A stretch of 64,000 bases of DNA from Desulfobacteraceae bacterium (GTDB lineage Bacteria; Desulfobacterota; Desulfobacteria; Desulfobacterales; Desulfosalsimonadaceae), in contig QZKW01000045.1 in the NCBI GenBank assembly GCA_003599885.1, forward strand, positions 1 to 64,000. Reading direction: 5' to 3'. Shown here piece by piece: positions 8,859 to 17,737 of this stretch (positions are counted from its first letter, which is position 1; every line of letters starts with the position of its first letter). The position numbers and the translations under genes are program-made. The notes beneath the pieces are model-generated. The model did no database searches, was not told where the DNA came from, and was given only the letters and a program-made list of their open reading frames with translations.

Positions 8859-8942
8859 ACCACGAAGCACACGAAGCGCGCGAAGAAATCATCAGTATCA
8901 CCCCAAAACCCACACCTTCGTGACCTTCGTGTTCTTCGTGGT
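8859..8942. repeat. Inverted repeat of the ACCACGAAG type
   Basis: Left arm about 8859-8886 (ACCACGAAGCACACGAAG...) and right arm about 8916-8942 (CTTCGTGACCTTCGTG...GGT) are near reverse complements. Each consists of nearly identical 9-nt ACGAAG-containing units. From memory, this ACCACGAAG element is widespread between genes of deltaproteobacteria and other bacteria. It lies in the 245-base gap between convergent Nudix and methyltransferase genes and may also end transcription. Confidence 0.65.
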
Positions 8943-9034
8943 TTATATATGCGGCTGTCCCATTATAGCGGCCACACTGAATTTTGATTTTTATGCAGCC
9001 GATAACTATCGCGATTGCCTTGCCGGAAAGGGTT

Positions 9035-10216
9035 TCAGGGTTTGTCTTCGGGCGACCGGATCAGCACCAGGGTTTCCACATGAAGGGTATTTGGAAAAAA
9101 ATCAAAGGGCGAGATCCGGATAATCTGGTATCCGGCATTTTCAAGAAAACACAAATCCCGGCAAAGGGTTCCGGCGCTGCATGACAGATAGGCCATGCGC
9201 AGGGGCTTAAAATCATTGGTAATCCAGCGGATAATGTCGGGTTCCAGGCCGGTCCTGGGGGGATTGACATAGAGCAGGCGTCTCCCGTCAGGCTGCTGCG
9301 CGGCGGCCCATTCATTTAGCTGGGGGATGCGGTCCCTGCAAGCGCCTCTCAGCACCACCGCTCCCGGCGCATTGGTCCGGGCGTTGGATACCGCCTCGCC
9401 GTCCAGTTCCACGCCCATGACATGATCACAGTGCCGTCCCCACCGGGTCAGCCCGATTCCGCTGCCGCAATACAGGTCCACCATGCAATTGTCAGGCCCA
9501 AGGGCGAGAAACGTTTCCGCATTTGACATCGCCCGTTCATAAAGCGCCGGGATGAGCTGCTGAAAGGATCTGGGACCGTAAATAAATCCGTTGCCGTCCG
9601 TTGATTGCGGCGTACCATATAAAAGACGCCAGGTATTTTTGACAAACACCTTTTTCCCGGCAGCCGGATGCAGGTGCAGCCATAATCCGTCAACCCCTAT
9701 CGTTTTGAGCCGGTTTTTCAGTGCCTCATCCAGCCATGTCATTTCAGGCATTTGGGCGGATTTCACCACCAGTGTAACCTGACTGCCGGAATGGGCGTAA
9801 TATACCAGAGGGAAAAGGGAAGATGGAGGCAGGGCCGAAGAGAATAGAGCGACCGCCAGCCGAACCTGCTGTGTATGGATGGGACAGCCGTGAATGGGAA
9901 TAACTGTTTCCCGCTTGATGAGACCAAACCGCCAGCCGTTTCTGTCCCACTGGGTGGACAGGCACACTTTTCCCCGGTAATGCCAGCGCAGGTTTTCGGG
10001 CACGGCCTGGATGGGGTCAATCAGGGGTTTCCAAAAATCCAGCCGGGCTGCCAGCCATGCTTCCTTTTTCCTCATGCGCTGGTCTGGAGGCAGATTTTTA
10101 TGGGCGCATCCCGGACAATCAGACGGGCAATCAGACGGGCAATCAACCGGATATTCTGGCGGAAAGGCGGAGCTTGGTCCGCCGGATGGTTGTATCTCGC
10201 TGTCACGATAAGGCAT
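9035..10216 (-). CDS. RlmD/TrmA-type (uracil-5-)-methyltransferase
   Basis: 393 residues. AdoMet motif I is DLYCGSGIGLTRWG, followed by GVELDGEAVSNARTNA; the YVNPPRTGL motif and catalytic-Cys motif AYLSCSAGTLCRDL are diagnostic of the RNA m5U methyltransferase family. The N-terminus has a Cys cluster (residues about 23-37, VDCPSDCPSDCPGC) where RlmD-type enzymes carry [4Fe-4S] ligands, but two CPSD units are tandem copies and the usual TRAM domain is missing. Target (23S U1939, U747 or tRNA U54) cannot be decided. Convergent with the Nudix gene; the kinase gene below it ends the next operon. Confidence 0.82.
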   Translation of the reverse strand: MPYRDSEIQPSGGPSSAFPPEYPVDCPSDCPSDCPGCAHKNLPPDQRMRKKEAWLAARLDFWKPLIDPIQAVPENLRWHYRGKVCLSTQWDRNGWRFGLIKRETVIPIHGCPIHTQQVRLAVALFSSALPPSSLFPLVYYAHSGSQVTLVVKSAQMPEMTWLDEALKNRLKTIGVDGLWLHLHPAAGKKVFVKNTWRLLYGTPQSTDGNGFIYGPRSFQQLIPALYERAMSNAETFLALGPDNCMVDLYCGSGIGLTRWGRHCDHVMGVELDGEAVSNARTNAPGAVVLRGACRDRIPQLNEWAAAQQPDGRRLLYVNPPRTGLEPDIIRWITNDFKPLRMAYLSCSAGTLCRDLCFLENAGYQIIRISPFDFFPNTLHVETLVLIRSPEDKP

Positions 10217-10246
10217 TAATTATATTCGTTTGAAGTGAAGGGCCAG

Positions 10247-11392
10247 TCAGAAATTCGAACATTGATTTGGAGGCAAGCCGGGAGCGATTGGCAGGATCAG
10301 GCGGAAGGTGGAGCCCATGCCGTCTCTGGATTTGAAATCGATTCTTCCGTTGTGGGCCTCGATGATTTTTTTGGCAATGGTCAGTCCCAGTCCGGTGCTG
10401 GTTTCTCCTCCGGTCGGGCGAACGCTTAACCGGTGGAACTCGCTAAACAGAAGATGCTGTTCTTCCTGCGGAATGCCCGGTCCTTCATCCGTCACACTGA
10501 ATGAGACCTGTTCATTTTCCTGCTCCAGGCGTAAATACACGTTGGAGCCGCCGGGTGAAAATTTGATGGCGTTGGTGATCAGGTTGTCCACTGCCTGTCC
10601 CAGCCGGTGAGCGTCAAAAATAATTTCCGGAATGGCTGAGAGGTCCTTATGGATGGTGATATGTTTTTTGGCTGCCTGCAGGCTGATGATCTGAATTTTT
10701 TCCATAATGAGCTGCTTCAGAGACCCGGGTTTCAGGTCAAGGTGCATGTTGCCGCTTTCAATTCTGGAAATATCCAGAAGATCGTTGATCATGGCCAGCA
10801 TATTTCTGCTGGTGGCATGGATAATATCTAAAAACTCATTCTGTTCCCCGGAAAAATTTTTGGAATCCTTGAGAAGCAGTTCGCTGAATCCTCGTATGGA
10901 AATCAATGGGTTGCGAAGGTCATGAGCGACAATGCCGATAAATTTGTTTTTCATCTGATTATTGTCGGACAATTCCCGCTGTTTTTCCAGGAGTTTTTGC
11001 TCCAATCCCACGATCCTTTCCCCCACGTTGATTCGCGCCATAAGTTCCTGAAGGTTCACCGGCTTCATGATGTATTCATCCACTCCGGCCTCAAACCCTT
11101 CGATTAAGTCTTTTTTTTCCTCCTTGGCGGTCAGCATAATGATAAAAATATAGGTGCCTTTCTGGTTTTCCCGGATTTTCCGGCACACGTCAATGCCGCT
11201 CATTCCCGGCATCATCCAGTCGATGACGGCGATATTGATCGGCTGGTCGAGGATGGTGGTGAATGCTTCAATGCCGCCCGCCGCTTCAAACACGGTGCAT
11301 CCTTTTTTTGTAAGAAATTTGGCTATCATATGCCGGGTGGTTGCGTCATCATCCGCGACCAGGATATTCATCATCGGGTCACATGTATGCAT
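10247..11392 (-). CDS. Receiver-histidine kinase hybrid
   Basis: 381 residues: receiver domain 8-125 (acidic pair ADDD, phospho-acceptor in VIDWMMPGMSG, Lys in EYIMKPV), a short coiled coil (about 130-155), HisKA with VAHDLRNPLIS (phospho-His), and an HATPase with N-box TNAIKFSPGG, G1 DEGPGIP and G2 STGLGLTIAKK. No membrane segment, so it is cytosolic and takes its signal through the receiver domain. Last gene of a four-gene operon with a CheY-like protein and a PilB-like protein. An in-frame ATG at 11374 (MMNILVADDD) is an equally good start. Confidence 0.9.
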   Translation of the reverse strand: MHTCDPMMNILVADDDATTRHMIAKFLTKKGCTVFEAAGGIEAFTTILDQPINIAVIDWMMPGMSGIDVCRKIRENQKGTYIFIIMLTAKEEKKDLIEGFEAGVDEYIMKPVNLQELMARINVGERIVGLEQKLLEKQRELSDNNQMKNKFIGIVAHDLRNPLISIRGFSELLLKDSKNFSGEQNEFLDIIHATSRNMLAMINDLLDISRIESGNMHLDLKPGSLKQLIMEKIQIISLQAAKKHITIHKDLSAIPEIIFDAHRLGQAVDNLITNAIKFSPGGSNVYLRLEQENEQVSFSVTDEGPGIPQEEQHLLFSEFHRLSVRPTGGETSTGLGLTIAKKIIEAHNGRIDFKSRDGMGSTFRLILPIAPGLPPNQCSNF

Positions 11393-11474
11393 GGGGTGTA
11401 TTGCACTCCGGAGTTGCGAAAGGGTTGCGGGAAAAAATCATGAGGATTTGTCTTTACGGGTCGGCATGGATTCA

Positions 11475-13169
11475 TTATATCATCAGATGGTTAAGAGTTT
11501 TAAGCTCCGCCAGTGTTGTTAATCCTCTCAGCGCTTTTTTGATGCCATCGTGTGTTTTGTTTTTAAATCCAAATTGCAGGCTTTTTAACTGAATCTCTTT
11601 GATGGACGCATTGCCGGTGATGAGATTCCGGATTTCGGGATGGATGACCAGCACTTCGTAAATGCCGATATGGCCGGCAAATCCTGTGTGTTTGCAATAA
11701 GGACAGCCGGTTTCACGCCAGGCATATATTTCCGGGTGTCCCTGATAGATGAATAATTCATCCATTTCTTTTAAAGACAATGGATATTTTTCCTTGCAGT
11801 GGTCGCATAATCGTCTCACCGACTGCTGGTTTATGATTACGGAAATGATCGAGCCAATACTGAGTTTGACGATATTCAGAGCTCCAAAAGCATCCGCCGC
11901 CTCGATGCCGGCAAGGAAAAATTGCCCGGACTCGGTGGCTTGATGGATGGCGCCGGATATTTCCGGATCATTGATATTTTGAATGTAAATCACGTCGGGA
12001 TGATGGCTCAGACAGGTTTTGAGCGCATCTGTACGGTTAAAACGTGCTTTCGGATTGACCTGATATTGTTCAATATCTTTAAAAAGCCATCCGATGGCGT
12101 CTTCCACAGTCATTATTTTGTTGGCGCCCGAAGACCGGAACGCATTGATGAGTGCGTAAGATAATTCGGTGAAGTCCGCCGGGACCGGGCCGGAAACAAG
12201 CATCACCCCTTTGCGTGTGTTGATGGGACCTGCCAGCGCCAGGGTGTGTTTTTGGGAGATATACAGTGCTGATAATTGGGGGTTTCTTTGAAGCGTGGAA
12301 CGATCCATGAGTTTTAGAAATATTTTTTCTCCAAAATCGCCGGGCAGGCTCAAAAACTGGATATCAAATTTTTTGCCCGGGGCAGGAAAAACAATCCGGC
12401 TGTATTTAGGGTCAAAGCAGGCAGCACCGGACATGCGGGCCATGGCCTTAAGCTGGGTCAAGAGGCTGTGATAGACGAATTTGTCAATTCGCAACCGTTC
12501 CTGGAAAGTGTTGTTTACGATAAAATGAATTTTTGCCACATCCTTTTCAGGATCAATCTGGATTTCGCTGACGTTTTCAGTGATGCCCAGCAGGATGAGG
12601 CATATATGAAACTGCTGGATGGCTTCTTTCCCGGCGATCTGTTCAAACGTTTTTTCGGTGATGGGACTGGTTGCCGATAAAACTTTACTGGCTGCAATTT
12701 TGGTGAAAAATTCACATAATGCCGTATTGGTCTGGTATTCATTTTCAATGGCCCATTCCACATCAGCAGGAAGCGCAAACACCAGATTAACGGGGGCATT
12801 GATCAAGCCTTCGATTTCTTTTGCAAGGGCTGCATTGTCCGGGGTCGGCGTGGCGATGGTGACGGTGTTTCCCATTTGATAAATCGGGATGGCATAATGC
12901 TTTCTGGCGAAGCGCTCGGGCAGTTTTCGTACAATATGGGATTGAAACAACGATTTTTCAAGGTCCACATGGGCGATGCCGATGGAATCGCACCAGAGCT
13001 GGCACAATTGTCTTTTGGTCCCGGCCCCGCTCTGGATCAGGGTGGCAAGAACATCCAGGGCATTGCCTTCCAGTTCGTCGAGCAGGTCCTGGATAAATCC
13101 GTCGGGAATGATCTGTTTCTCTTCTAATAATTTAAAAAACTGAGGATTTTCAATTTTAGGGGAAGTCAT
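11475..13169 (-). CDS. GspE/PilB-like protein with degenerate ATPase motifs
   Basis: 564 residues laid out like a type II secretion/type IV pilus ATPase: MshEN-like N-domain (about 80-145, IVRKLPERFARKHYAIPIY), a middle domain, and the C-terminal fold ending CDHCKEKYPL...CPYCKHTGFAGHIGIYEVL (Cys4 zinc site). Catalytic motifs are lost: the Walker A position reads SGPVPADFTELS with no GxxGxGKT, the Walker B box has IQNINDPE where active enzymes have VGEIRDxE, and the His box STLHTND reads AGIEAAD. It is probably a pseudo-ATPase working as a regulator or scaffold. It sits inside a two-component operon, 82 bp before the kinase. Confidence 0.85.
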   Translation of the reverse strand: MTSPKIENPQFFKLLEEKQIIPDGFIQDLLDELEGNALDVLATLIQSGAGTKRQLCQLWCDSIGIAHVDLEKSLFQSHIVRKLPERFARKHYAIPIYQMGNTVTIATPTPDNAALAKEIEGLINAPVNLVFALPADVEWAIENEYQTNTALCEFFTKIAASKVLSATSPITEKTFEQIAGKEAIQQFHICLILLGITENVSEIQIDPEKDVAKIHFIVNNTFQERLRIDKFVYHSLLTQLKAMARMSGAACFDPKYSRIVFPAPGKKFDIQFLSLPGDFGEKIFLKLMDRSTLQRNPQLSALYISQKHTLALAGPINTRKGVMLVSGPVPADFTELSYALINAFRSSGANKIMTVEDAIGWLFKDIEQYQVNPKARFNRTDALKTCLSHHPDVIYIQNINDPEISGAIHQATESGQFFLAGIEAADAFGALNIVKLSIGSIISVIINQQSVRRLCDHCKEKYPLSLKEMDELFIYQGHPEIYAWRETGCPYCKHTGFAGHIGIYEVLVIHPEIRNLITGNASIKEIQLKSLQFGFKNKTHDGIKKALRGLTTLAELKTLNHLMI

Positions 13170-13194
13170 CGGATTTGCGCGGTATCCTGTTGTT

Positions 13195-13356
13195 TCAGGT
13201 GATGTTGTTTTTCTTTTTTTTGAGATGAGCCAGCATCAGTTCGGTAATGGTGTCCTGAGGAATATTTTTTTCCTGAGAAAAGTCTTTTGTCTGCTCTTCC
13301 TCGTCAGCGTCTATCTCCTTCAGCAATTTTGCCAAATCGAATTTTTCTCTATGCAT
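13195..13356 (-). CDS. Small acidic/basic protein, 53 residues, unknown
   Basis: Open frame between the receiver gene and the GspE-like gene, same strand. It begins MHREKFDLAKLLKEIDADEE and ends HLKKKKNNIT: an acidic middle (DADEEEQTKD) and a Lys-rich tail. AGAGG lies 5 nt before the chosen ATG; an ATG one codon earlier (13359) is too close to it. Gap to the receiver stop is 17 bp and to the next ATG 25 bp. No family recognised. Tight spacing and the ribosome site argue that it is real. Confidence 0.6.
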   Translation of the reverse strand: MHREKFDLAKLLKEIDADEEEQTKDFSQEKNIPQDTITELMLAHLKKKKNNIT

Positions 13357-13373
13357 CATGGCCTCTGTCACCG

Positions 13374-13769
13374 TTATTGAAGGGATTCGCGGTAAGCCTT
13401 CCAGGTTTGTTTGATGACCTCCCGCATGTCATCAAGGGGCAGGTCTTTCCGGATAAGTCCGGAAGCACCCAGCGCCATGCAGTCTTCAATGGTTTCCCTG
13501 TCGGTAAGTGATGTGAGCATGATGATAAAGGCGTTGGGATGTGTTTTTTTGATTTCCGATAAGGCCTGTTTCCCGGATTTCAACGGCATGTTGATGTCTA
13601 ACAGCATCATATTGGGTTTGAGTTCATCAAACAATGAGACGGCATCTCTGCCATTGCCGGCTTCTCCCACAATATCGCAGTTCATGGTGCTGATGACGGA
13701 TTTGATGAGGGTCCTGACATGCGTTTCGTCATCGACGACAATGACCCGTATTTTTCGTTTCGGCGGCAT
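13374..13769 (-). CDS. CheY-like single-domain response regulator
   Basis: 131 residues, one receiver domain only: VIVVDDETHV (acidic pair), phospho-Asp in MMLLDINMPLKSG, Thr/Ser in MLTSLTD, and Lys in GLIRKDLP. No output domain, so it acts by binding a partner or as a phosphorelay step. First gene of the operon with the 53-residue protein, the degenerate PilB-like protein and the receiver-kinase; the likely circuit is kinase to CheY-like protein to PilB-like protein. Start ATG at 13769 follows the promoter candidate at 13867-13895 by about 100 nt. Confidence 0.9.
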   Translation of the reverse strand: MPPKRKIRVIVVDDETHVRTLIKSVISTMNCDIVGEAGNGRDAVSLFDELKPNMMLLDINMPLKSGKQALSEIKKTHPNAFIIMLTSLTDRETIEDCMALGASGLIRKDLPLDDMREVIKQTWKAYRESLQ

Positions 13770-13866
13770 ACGGTCTTACGCTCTCAAAGAAAATTAAGTG
13801 TTCCGCAGTTTCTGGATTCAGGGGGAATTTTTATTACAATTGTTTATTTAAAATTGAATTTGACTA

Positions 13867-13895
13867 ATTTTAGATCAACTGAACGTCAATTGCAA
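13867..13895 (-). promoter_or_regulatory. Sigma70-type promoter candidate for the receiver/kinase operon
   Basis: On the minus strand TTGCAA (13895-13890), 17 bases, then TAAAAT (13872-13867). It lies about 100 nt before the CheY-like gene in an AT-rich stretch. The gap 13770-14126 otherwise holds only the htpG terminator. Confidence 0.4.
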
Positions 13896-14061
13896 CTAAA
13901 TTGAATATTTTCAACACAACTCGCTATATTATTTGCCTGGCGGCGGATGGGAATGGGGAAGAATAGTCGGCTTTGGATGGATGCGAAAAAAACGACTACA
14001 GTCAGAGATGGGTTTTGGTTCACCTTGAGGATAAAAAGTTCGCCGGCGGTTGGTTGGAACG

Positions 14062-14108
14062 AAAAAAATGCCCGGGTGCTATCGGTTGAAAGCATCCCGG
14101 GCGTTTTT
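14062..14108 (-). terminator. Factor-independent terminator after htpG
   Basis: Stem of GCCCGGGTGCT (14070-14080) with AGCATCCCGGGC (14091-14102), one bulged base, 10-nt loop. On the minus strand the stem is followed by seven T (14068-14062). It begins about 20 nt after the htpG stop. A shorter T-tract on the other side makes it partly bidirectional. Confidence 0.85.
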
Positions 14109-14126
14109 ATTGTTATGGCGGAACGC

Positions 14127-16055
14127 TTATCCCATGGCCTTGGCCATGAGTTCGCCGATCAGGCGGCTGAAGCGGGCGGGGTTTTCAATTTTTCCGCCTT
14201 CACCCACAAGGGCCAGATCATAGAGCAGGAGGCTGTAATCCTTTAATGCGGCATCATCCTGATTTTTTTCAAAAATTGATTGAATCTTCTCCATAACCGG
14301 ATGGGTGATATTGAGCTCCAGTATCCGTTTGGACTCGGGCATGCTTTGTCCGGACGCCTTGAGCAGCTTTTCCATGTAGGCGCTCACATCATAGGTGTCT
14401 CCCGACAGGCAGGAAACCGAATCCCGTAAGTGTGATGACGGCTTCACCTCTTTCACCTGGTCTTCCAGCAGGGATTTGATTTTTTCAAACAAGGAGGAAT
14501 AGGCCGCTTTTTTGGTTTCATCCACCTTGTCAATGTCCAGATCGCCTTTTTCCGCGCTTTTGAATTTCTTTTTTTCAAATTCCGGCAGGGCCTGTATCAC
14601 AAATTCATCTACGGGATCGGTCATGAGAAGGACTTCATAGTCCTTTTCCTTGAGGGTTTCCAGATGCGGGCTGTTGATGATGGCGTTAAGGCTGTCGCCG
14701 GTCATATAATAGATTTCATTCTGGTCCGGCTTCATGCGGGTGACATAATCCTGGAGCGATGTCCATTTGCCTTCTGATGTGGTGGTTTTAAACCGGGCCA
14801 GTTTTGCGAGTTTGTCCCGGTTGGCCCAGTCCGAATGCAGGCCTTCTTTGAGCACCGCGCCGAATTCATTGTAAAATTTTTCATAGTCTTCAAGGGGCAG
14901 ATGTTCCAGGGCGTCCAGAATTTTTTTGACCAGGTTTTTGTGGATGTTCCTGACCAGCGCATCCTGCTGAAGAATTTCCCGGCTGATGTTGAGGTTCAGA
15001 TCCGGAGCATCCACGACACCTTTGATAAATCTCAGGTAAGCCGGCATCAGCTCCTTGCAGTCATCCATGATAAATACGCGGCGGCAGTACAACTGAACTC
15101 CGTGTTTACGTTCCGGCATAAACAGATCGAACGGCGCCTGGGAGGGAATATACAAAAGGGCGTTGTATTCGGTTACGCCTTCAAGCTTCCAGTGAAACTG
15201 GGTCAGCGGCGGATTCCAGTCGTGGCTGATATGGGAATAGAAGTCCTTGTATTCTTCTTCGGTCACGTCTTTTTTGTCTTTGGCCCAGATGGCCTTCATG
15301 GAATTTAAAGTTTCTTCCCGGATCACCGGTGCTTTTTTGATGGGTTTGCCGTCTTTATCAAGGATCGGTTTTCCGTTCTCGTCGGTTTCGGTGTCAATCT
15401 GTTCCACATCCATGACAACGGGGTAATTGACAAAATCCGAATGTTTTTTCACCACATGCCGGAGGGTCCATTCTTCGGTGAAATCCTGTTCGTCTTTTTC
15501 CACCGGTTTTAATGTCAGAATGATGTCGGTTCCCCGCGAGGCTTTTTCCGCCGGCTCAATGGTGTACTCACCGTCTCCGGTGGATTCCCACTTGGTTGCG
15601 GTTGCTTCTCCGGCGGGCCGGGTAATGATGGTGATTTTATCGGCGACAATAAACGCGCTGTAAAATCCAACGCCGAACTGACCAATGAGTTCCGGCGCGA
15701 GAGTGTTCTGGTTTTTGGATTTTTCCATGGCCTGCATGAACGCTGCGGTGCCGCTCTTGGCGATGGTGCCGATATTTTCCACCACTTCATCATGGGTCAT
15801 GCCGATGCCGTTGTCGGACAGAGTCAGGGTCTTGGCAGTTTTGTCCGGCGTGATTTTGATTTTGAATTCCGCGCCTTCTTCCAGAAGCTTTGCGTCGGTC
15901 TGGGCCTTGAAACTGAGCCGGTCAATGGCGTCCGAGGCATTGGAAATCAGCTCCCTCAGGAAAATTTCCTTGTTGGAATACAGGGAATTAATAATCAGAT
16001 GCATGAATTGTTTGACTTCGGTTTTAAACTGGTGGGTTTCTTTCTTGTGTTCCAT
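14127..16055 (-). CDS. htpG: Chaperone HtpG (bacterial Hsp90)
   Basis: 642 residues, full length. The GHKL ATPase domain shows NASDAIDRLSF, DNGIGMTHDEV and GQFGVGFYSAF; the middle domain has YCRRVFIMDDCKELMP and LNISREILQQ; the C-terminal dimerisation domain ends the chain. It acts as a cytosolic ATP-driven homodimer helping client proteins fold. Single-gene unit: AAAGGAGC ribosome site before the ATG, terminator just after the stop. Divergent from the rhomboid gene, with 128 bp between them. Confidence 0.97.
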   Translation of the reverse strand: MEHKKETHQFKTEVKQFMHLIINSLYSNKEIFLRELISNASDAIDRLSFKAQTDAKLLEEGAEFKIKITPDKTAKTLTLSDNGIGMTHDEVVENIGTIAKSGTAAFMQAMEKSKNQNTLAPELIGQFGVGFYSAFIVADKITIITRPAGEATATKWESTGDGEYTIEPAEKASRGTDIILTLKPVEKDEQDFTEEWTLRHVVKKHSDFVNYPVVMDVEQIDTETDENGKPILDKDGKPIKKAPVIREETLNSMKAIWAKDKKDVTEEEYKDFYSHISHDWNPPLTQFHWKLEGVTEYNALLYIPSQAPFDLFMPERKHGVQLYCRRVFIMDDCKELMPAYLRFIKGVVDAPDLNLNISREILQQDALVRNIHKNLVKKILDALEHLPLEDYEKFYNEFGAVLKEGLHSDWANRDKLAKLARFKTTTSEGKWTSLQDYVTRMKPDQNEIYYMTGDSLNAIINSPHLETLKEKDYEVLLMTDPVDEFVIQALPEFEKKKFKSAEKGDLDIDKVDETKKAAYSSLFEKIKSLLEDQVKEVKPSSHLRDSVSCLSGDTYDVSAYMEKLLKASGQSMPESKRILELNITHPVMEKIQSIFEKNQDDAALKDYSLLLYDLALVGEGGKIENPARFSRLIGELMAKAMG

Positions 16056-16183
16056 GTCAGCTCCTTTATTTTCTATTAAAACGATGCCTTTATGATATTC
16101 TTTGTGATATATGGGATTCTATTAGATTTTTTTTTATAATGGGTGCGGAATTGAATTTGTCAAGTCCCTGAAGCGGTAATCCA

Positions 16184-17050
16184 ATGTATATTCTTTTTGA
16201 AAATCTGACGCGAAAGCAGGCGGACACTTGCGCCCTGGTTCTGTCTTCAGCAGGTTTGGCGTATAAGGTCCTGCGGGATAAAACCAGCGGTTGGGGGGTA
16301 TGGGTGAAAGAATCCCAATATGATCAGGCCCTTGATGTCATGAACCGGTATTTCAGCGAAAACCGGCCGGTGTTTCCCCCTCGCACGTCAAAAACCTCTG
16401 TAGTGACAACCGGTATGCTTATTTCAGGAATGATAGCCTGCATCATTATCCTCGCCAGCCAACTATGGGTCAATGCGTCAGGGGATGTCAGGGAAACTGT
16501 CAACCGCTTCGGCGCGTCCGCATCCCACATTCTTGACGGGGAATATTACCGCGTGGTGACGGCCTTGATGCTTCACTCGGATGATGTGCATCTTGCCGGC
16601 AATATGGCCGGCCTGTTTATTTTTGGAACCGCCGTCTGTGCGGTAACCGGATGGGGGGTCGGGTGGCTGATGATATTGATGTGCGGGGCGTGTGGCAATC
16701 TGGTGAACGCATTGATGTATGAATCCGCTCATGTTTCCATTGGCGCATCCACGGCAGTATTCGGGGCGATCGGGATATTGACCGGTTATCAGATTGTGTC
16801 TCACAGCAGAACATCCGTAAAATTTGGCGCAGCCTGGATTCCATTGGCCTGCGGATTGGCGCTCCTGGGAATGCTGGGTTCCACAGGTGAGCACGTGGAC
16901 ATCATGGCGCATTTGTTTGGCTTTTCGTGCGGGCTGGCGGCTGGGCTTTGTTATGCACTGGTTTTTAAAGGTTTGCCGGGCCGGATCGTTCAATGGATAG
17001 CTGTCTTTGCGGTGACAGGGATTATTTTTTTTTCATGGAGTGCCGGATAA
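16184..17050 (+). CDS. Rhomboid family intramembrane serine protease
   Basis: 288 residues. The N-terminal 60 form a soluble domain resembling the DUF2007-type signal-transducing fold (YILFENLTRKQADTCALVLS). A first membrane helix follows at 73-92, then the rhomboid core: HLAGNMAGLFIFG (the H...N motif), catalytic Ser189 in GASTAVFGA and His243 in DIMAHLFGF. It cuts membrane proteins within the lipid bilayer; substrates are unknown. Chains end about residue 288 after a last helix. The HD-domain gene begins 120 bp later, so it may or may not be in the same transcript. Confidence 0.88.
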   Translation: MYILFENLTRKQADTCALVLSSAGLAYKVLRDKTSGWGVWVKESQYDQALDVMNRYFSENRPVFPPRTSKTSVVTTGMLISGMIACIIILASQLWVNASGDVRETVNRFGASASHILDGEYYRVVTALMLHSDDVHLAGNMAGLFIFGTAVCAVTGWGVGWLMILMCGACGNLVNALMYESAHVSIGASTAVFGAIGILTGYQIVSHSRTSVKFGAAWIPLACGLALLGMLGSTGEHVDIMAHLFGFSCGLAAGLCYALVFKGLPGRIVQWIAVFAVTGIIFFSWSAG

Positions 17051-17170
17051 CCGGAACCGGTCTGCCGACAGTCTGAAAAATAGAAATAATATATTGAATT
17101 TTATAAATAGGTTTGATTTATGAAGCCATCCGTTGGAATTTTGATATACCGATAGGGAAAAGGGGCGATA

Positions 17171-17722
17171 ATGAAGCAAGTGGCAGCGCTGTTGTTTGAG
17201 GCAAAAATATTGAAAAATATCCCCAGGGCCGGATTCCATTTTCTGGGGGTTGGCAGGGAATCGGTGGCGGAACATTCTTTTTGCGCCACGTTTATTGCCT
17301 ATGTCATGGCGAATATGGACCCGGAAGCCGATGCCCTGAAGCTGATTTCCATGTGTCTGGTCCATGATTTGCCGGAAGCCAGAACCGGGGATCATAATTA
17401 TGTGCAGAAAAAATATGTCACCATTGATGAAGAGCGGGCGGTGGCGGATGCCACAAGGAATCTGCCCTTTGGCGACTCGCTGGCCGGATTGATCAGGGAA
17501 TTTAACGAACAAAAAACATATGAATCCCTTCTTGCCCATGATGCGGACCAGCTGTCATTTTTGCTGGATTTGAAATCCGTGTCCGATATCGGCAACAACA
17601 GCCCGGATCAATGGTTGCCGGTAGTCCATAAGCGATTGAAAACACAGATCGGCCAGCGTCTGGCCCTGGAAATTCTGTCCACCCGCTGGGACGCATGGTG
17701 GATGGATGGATACGAAGAGTAA
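17171..17722 (+). CDS. HD-domain phosphohydrolase (YfbR/HDDC2-like)
   Basis: 183 residues with a metal-binding HD fold: VAEHSFCATF (first His), CLVHDLPEARTGD (the HD pair plus E and D) and LLAHDADQLSFLLD (last Asp). This matches the 5'-deoxynucleotidase YfbR/HDDC2 group, which remove phosphate from deoxynucleoside monophosphates; the exact substrate is inferred. The next gene, an HTH-EIIA protein, starts 15 bp downstream with an AGAGAG ribosome site, so they share a transcript. Confidence 0.8.
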   Translation: MKQVAALLFEAKILKNIPRAGFHFLGVGRESVAEHSFCATFIAYVMANMDPEADALKLISMCLVHDLPEARTGDHNYVQKKYVTIDEERAVADATRNLPFGDSLAGLIREFNEQKTYESLLAHDADQLSFLLDLKSVSDIGNNSPDQWLPVVHKRLKTQIGQRLALEILSTRWDAWWMDGYEE

Positions 17723-17737
17723 TAACAGAGAGAGCAT

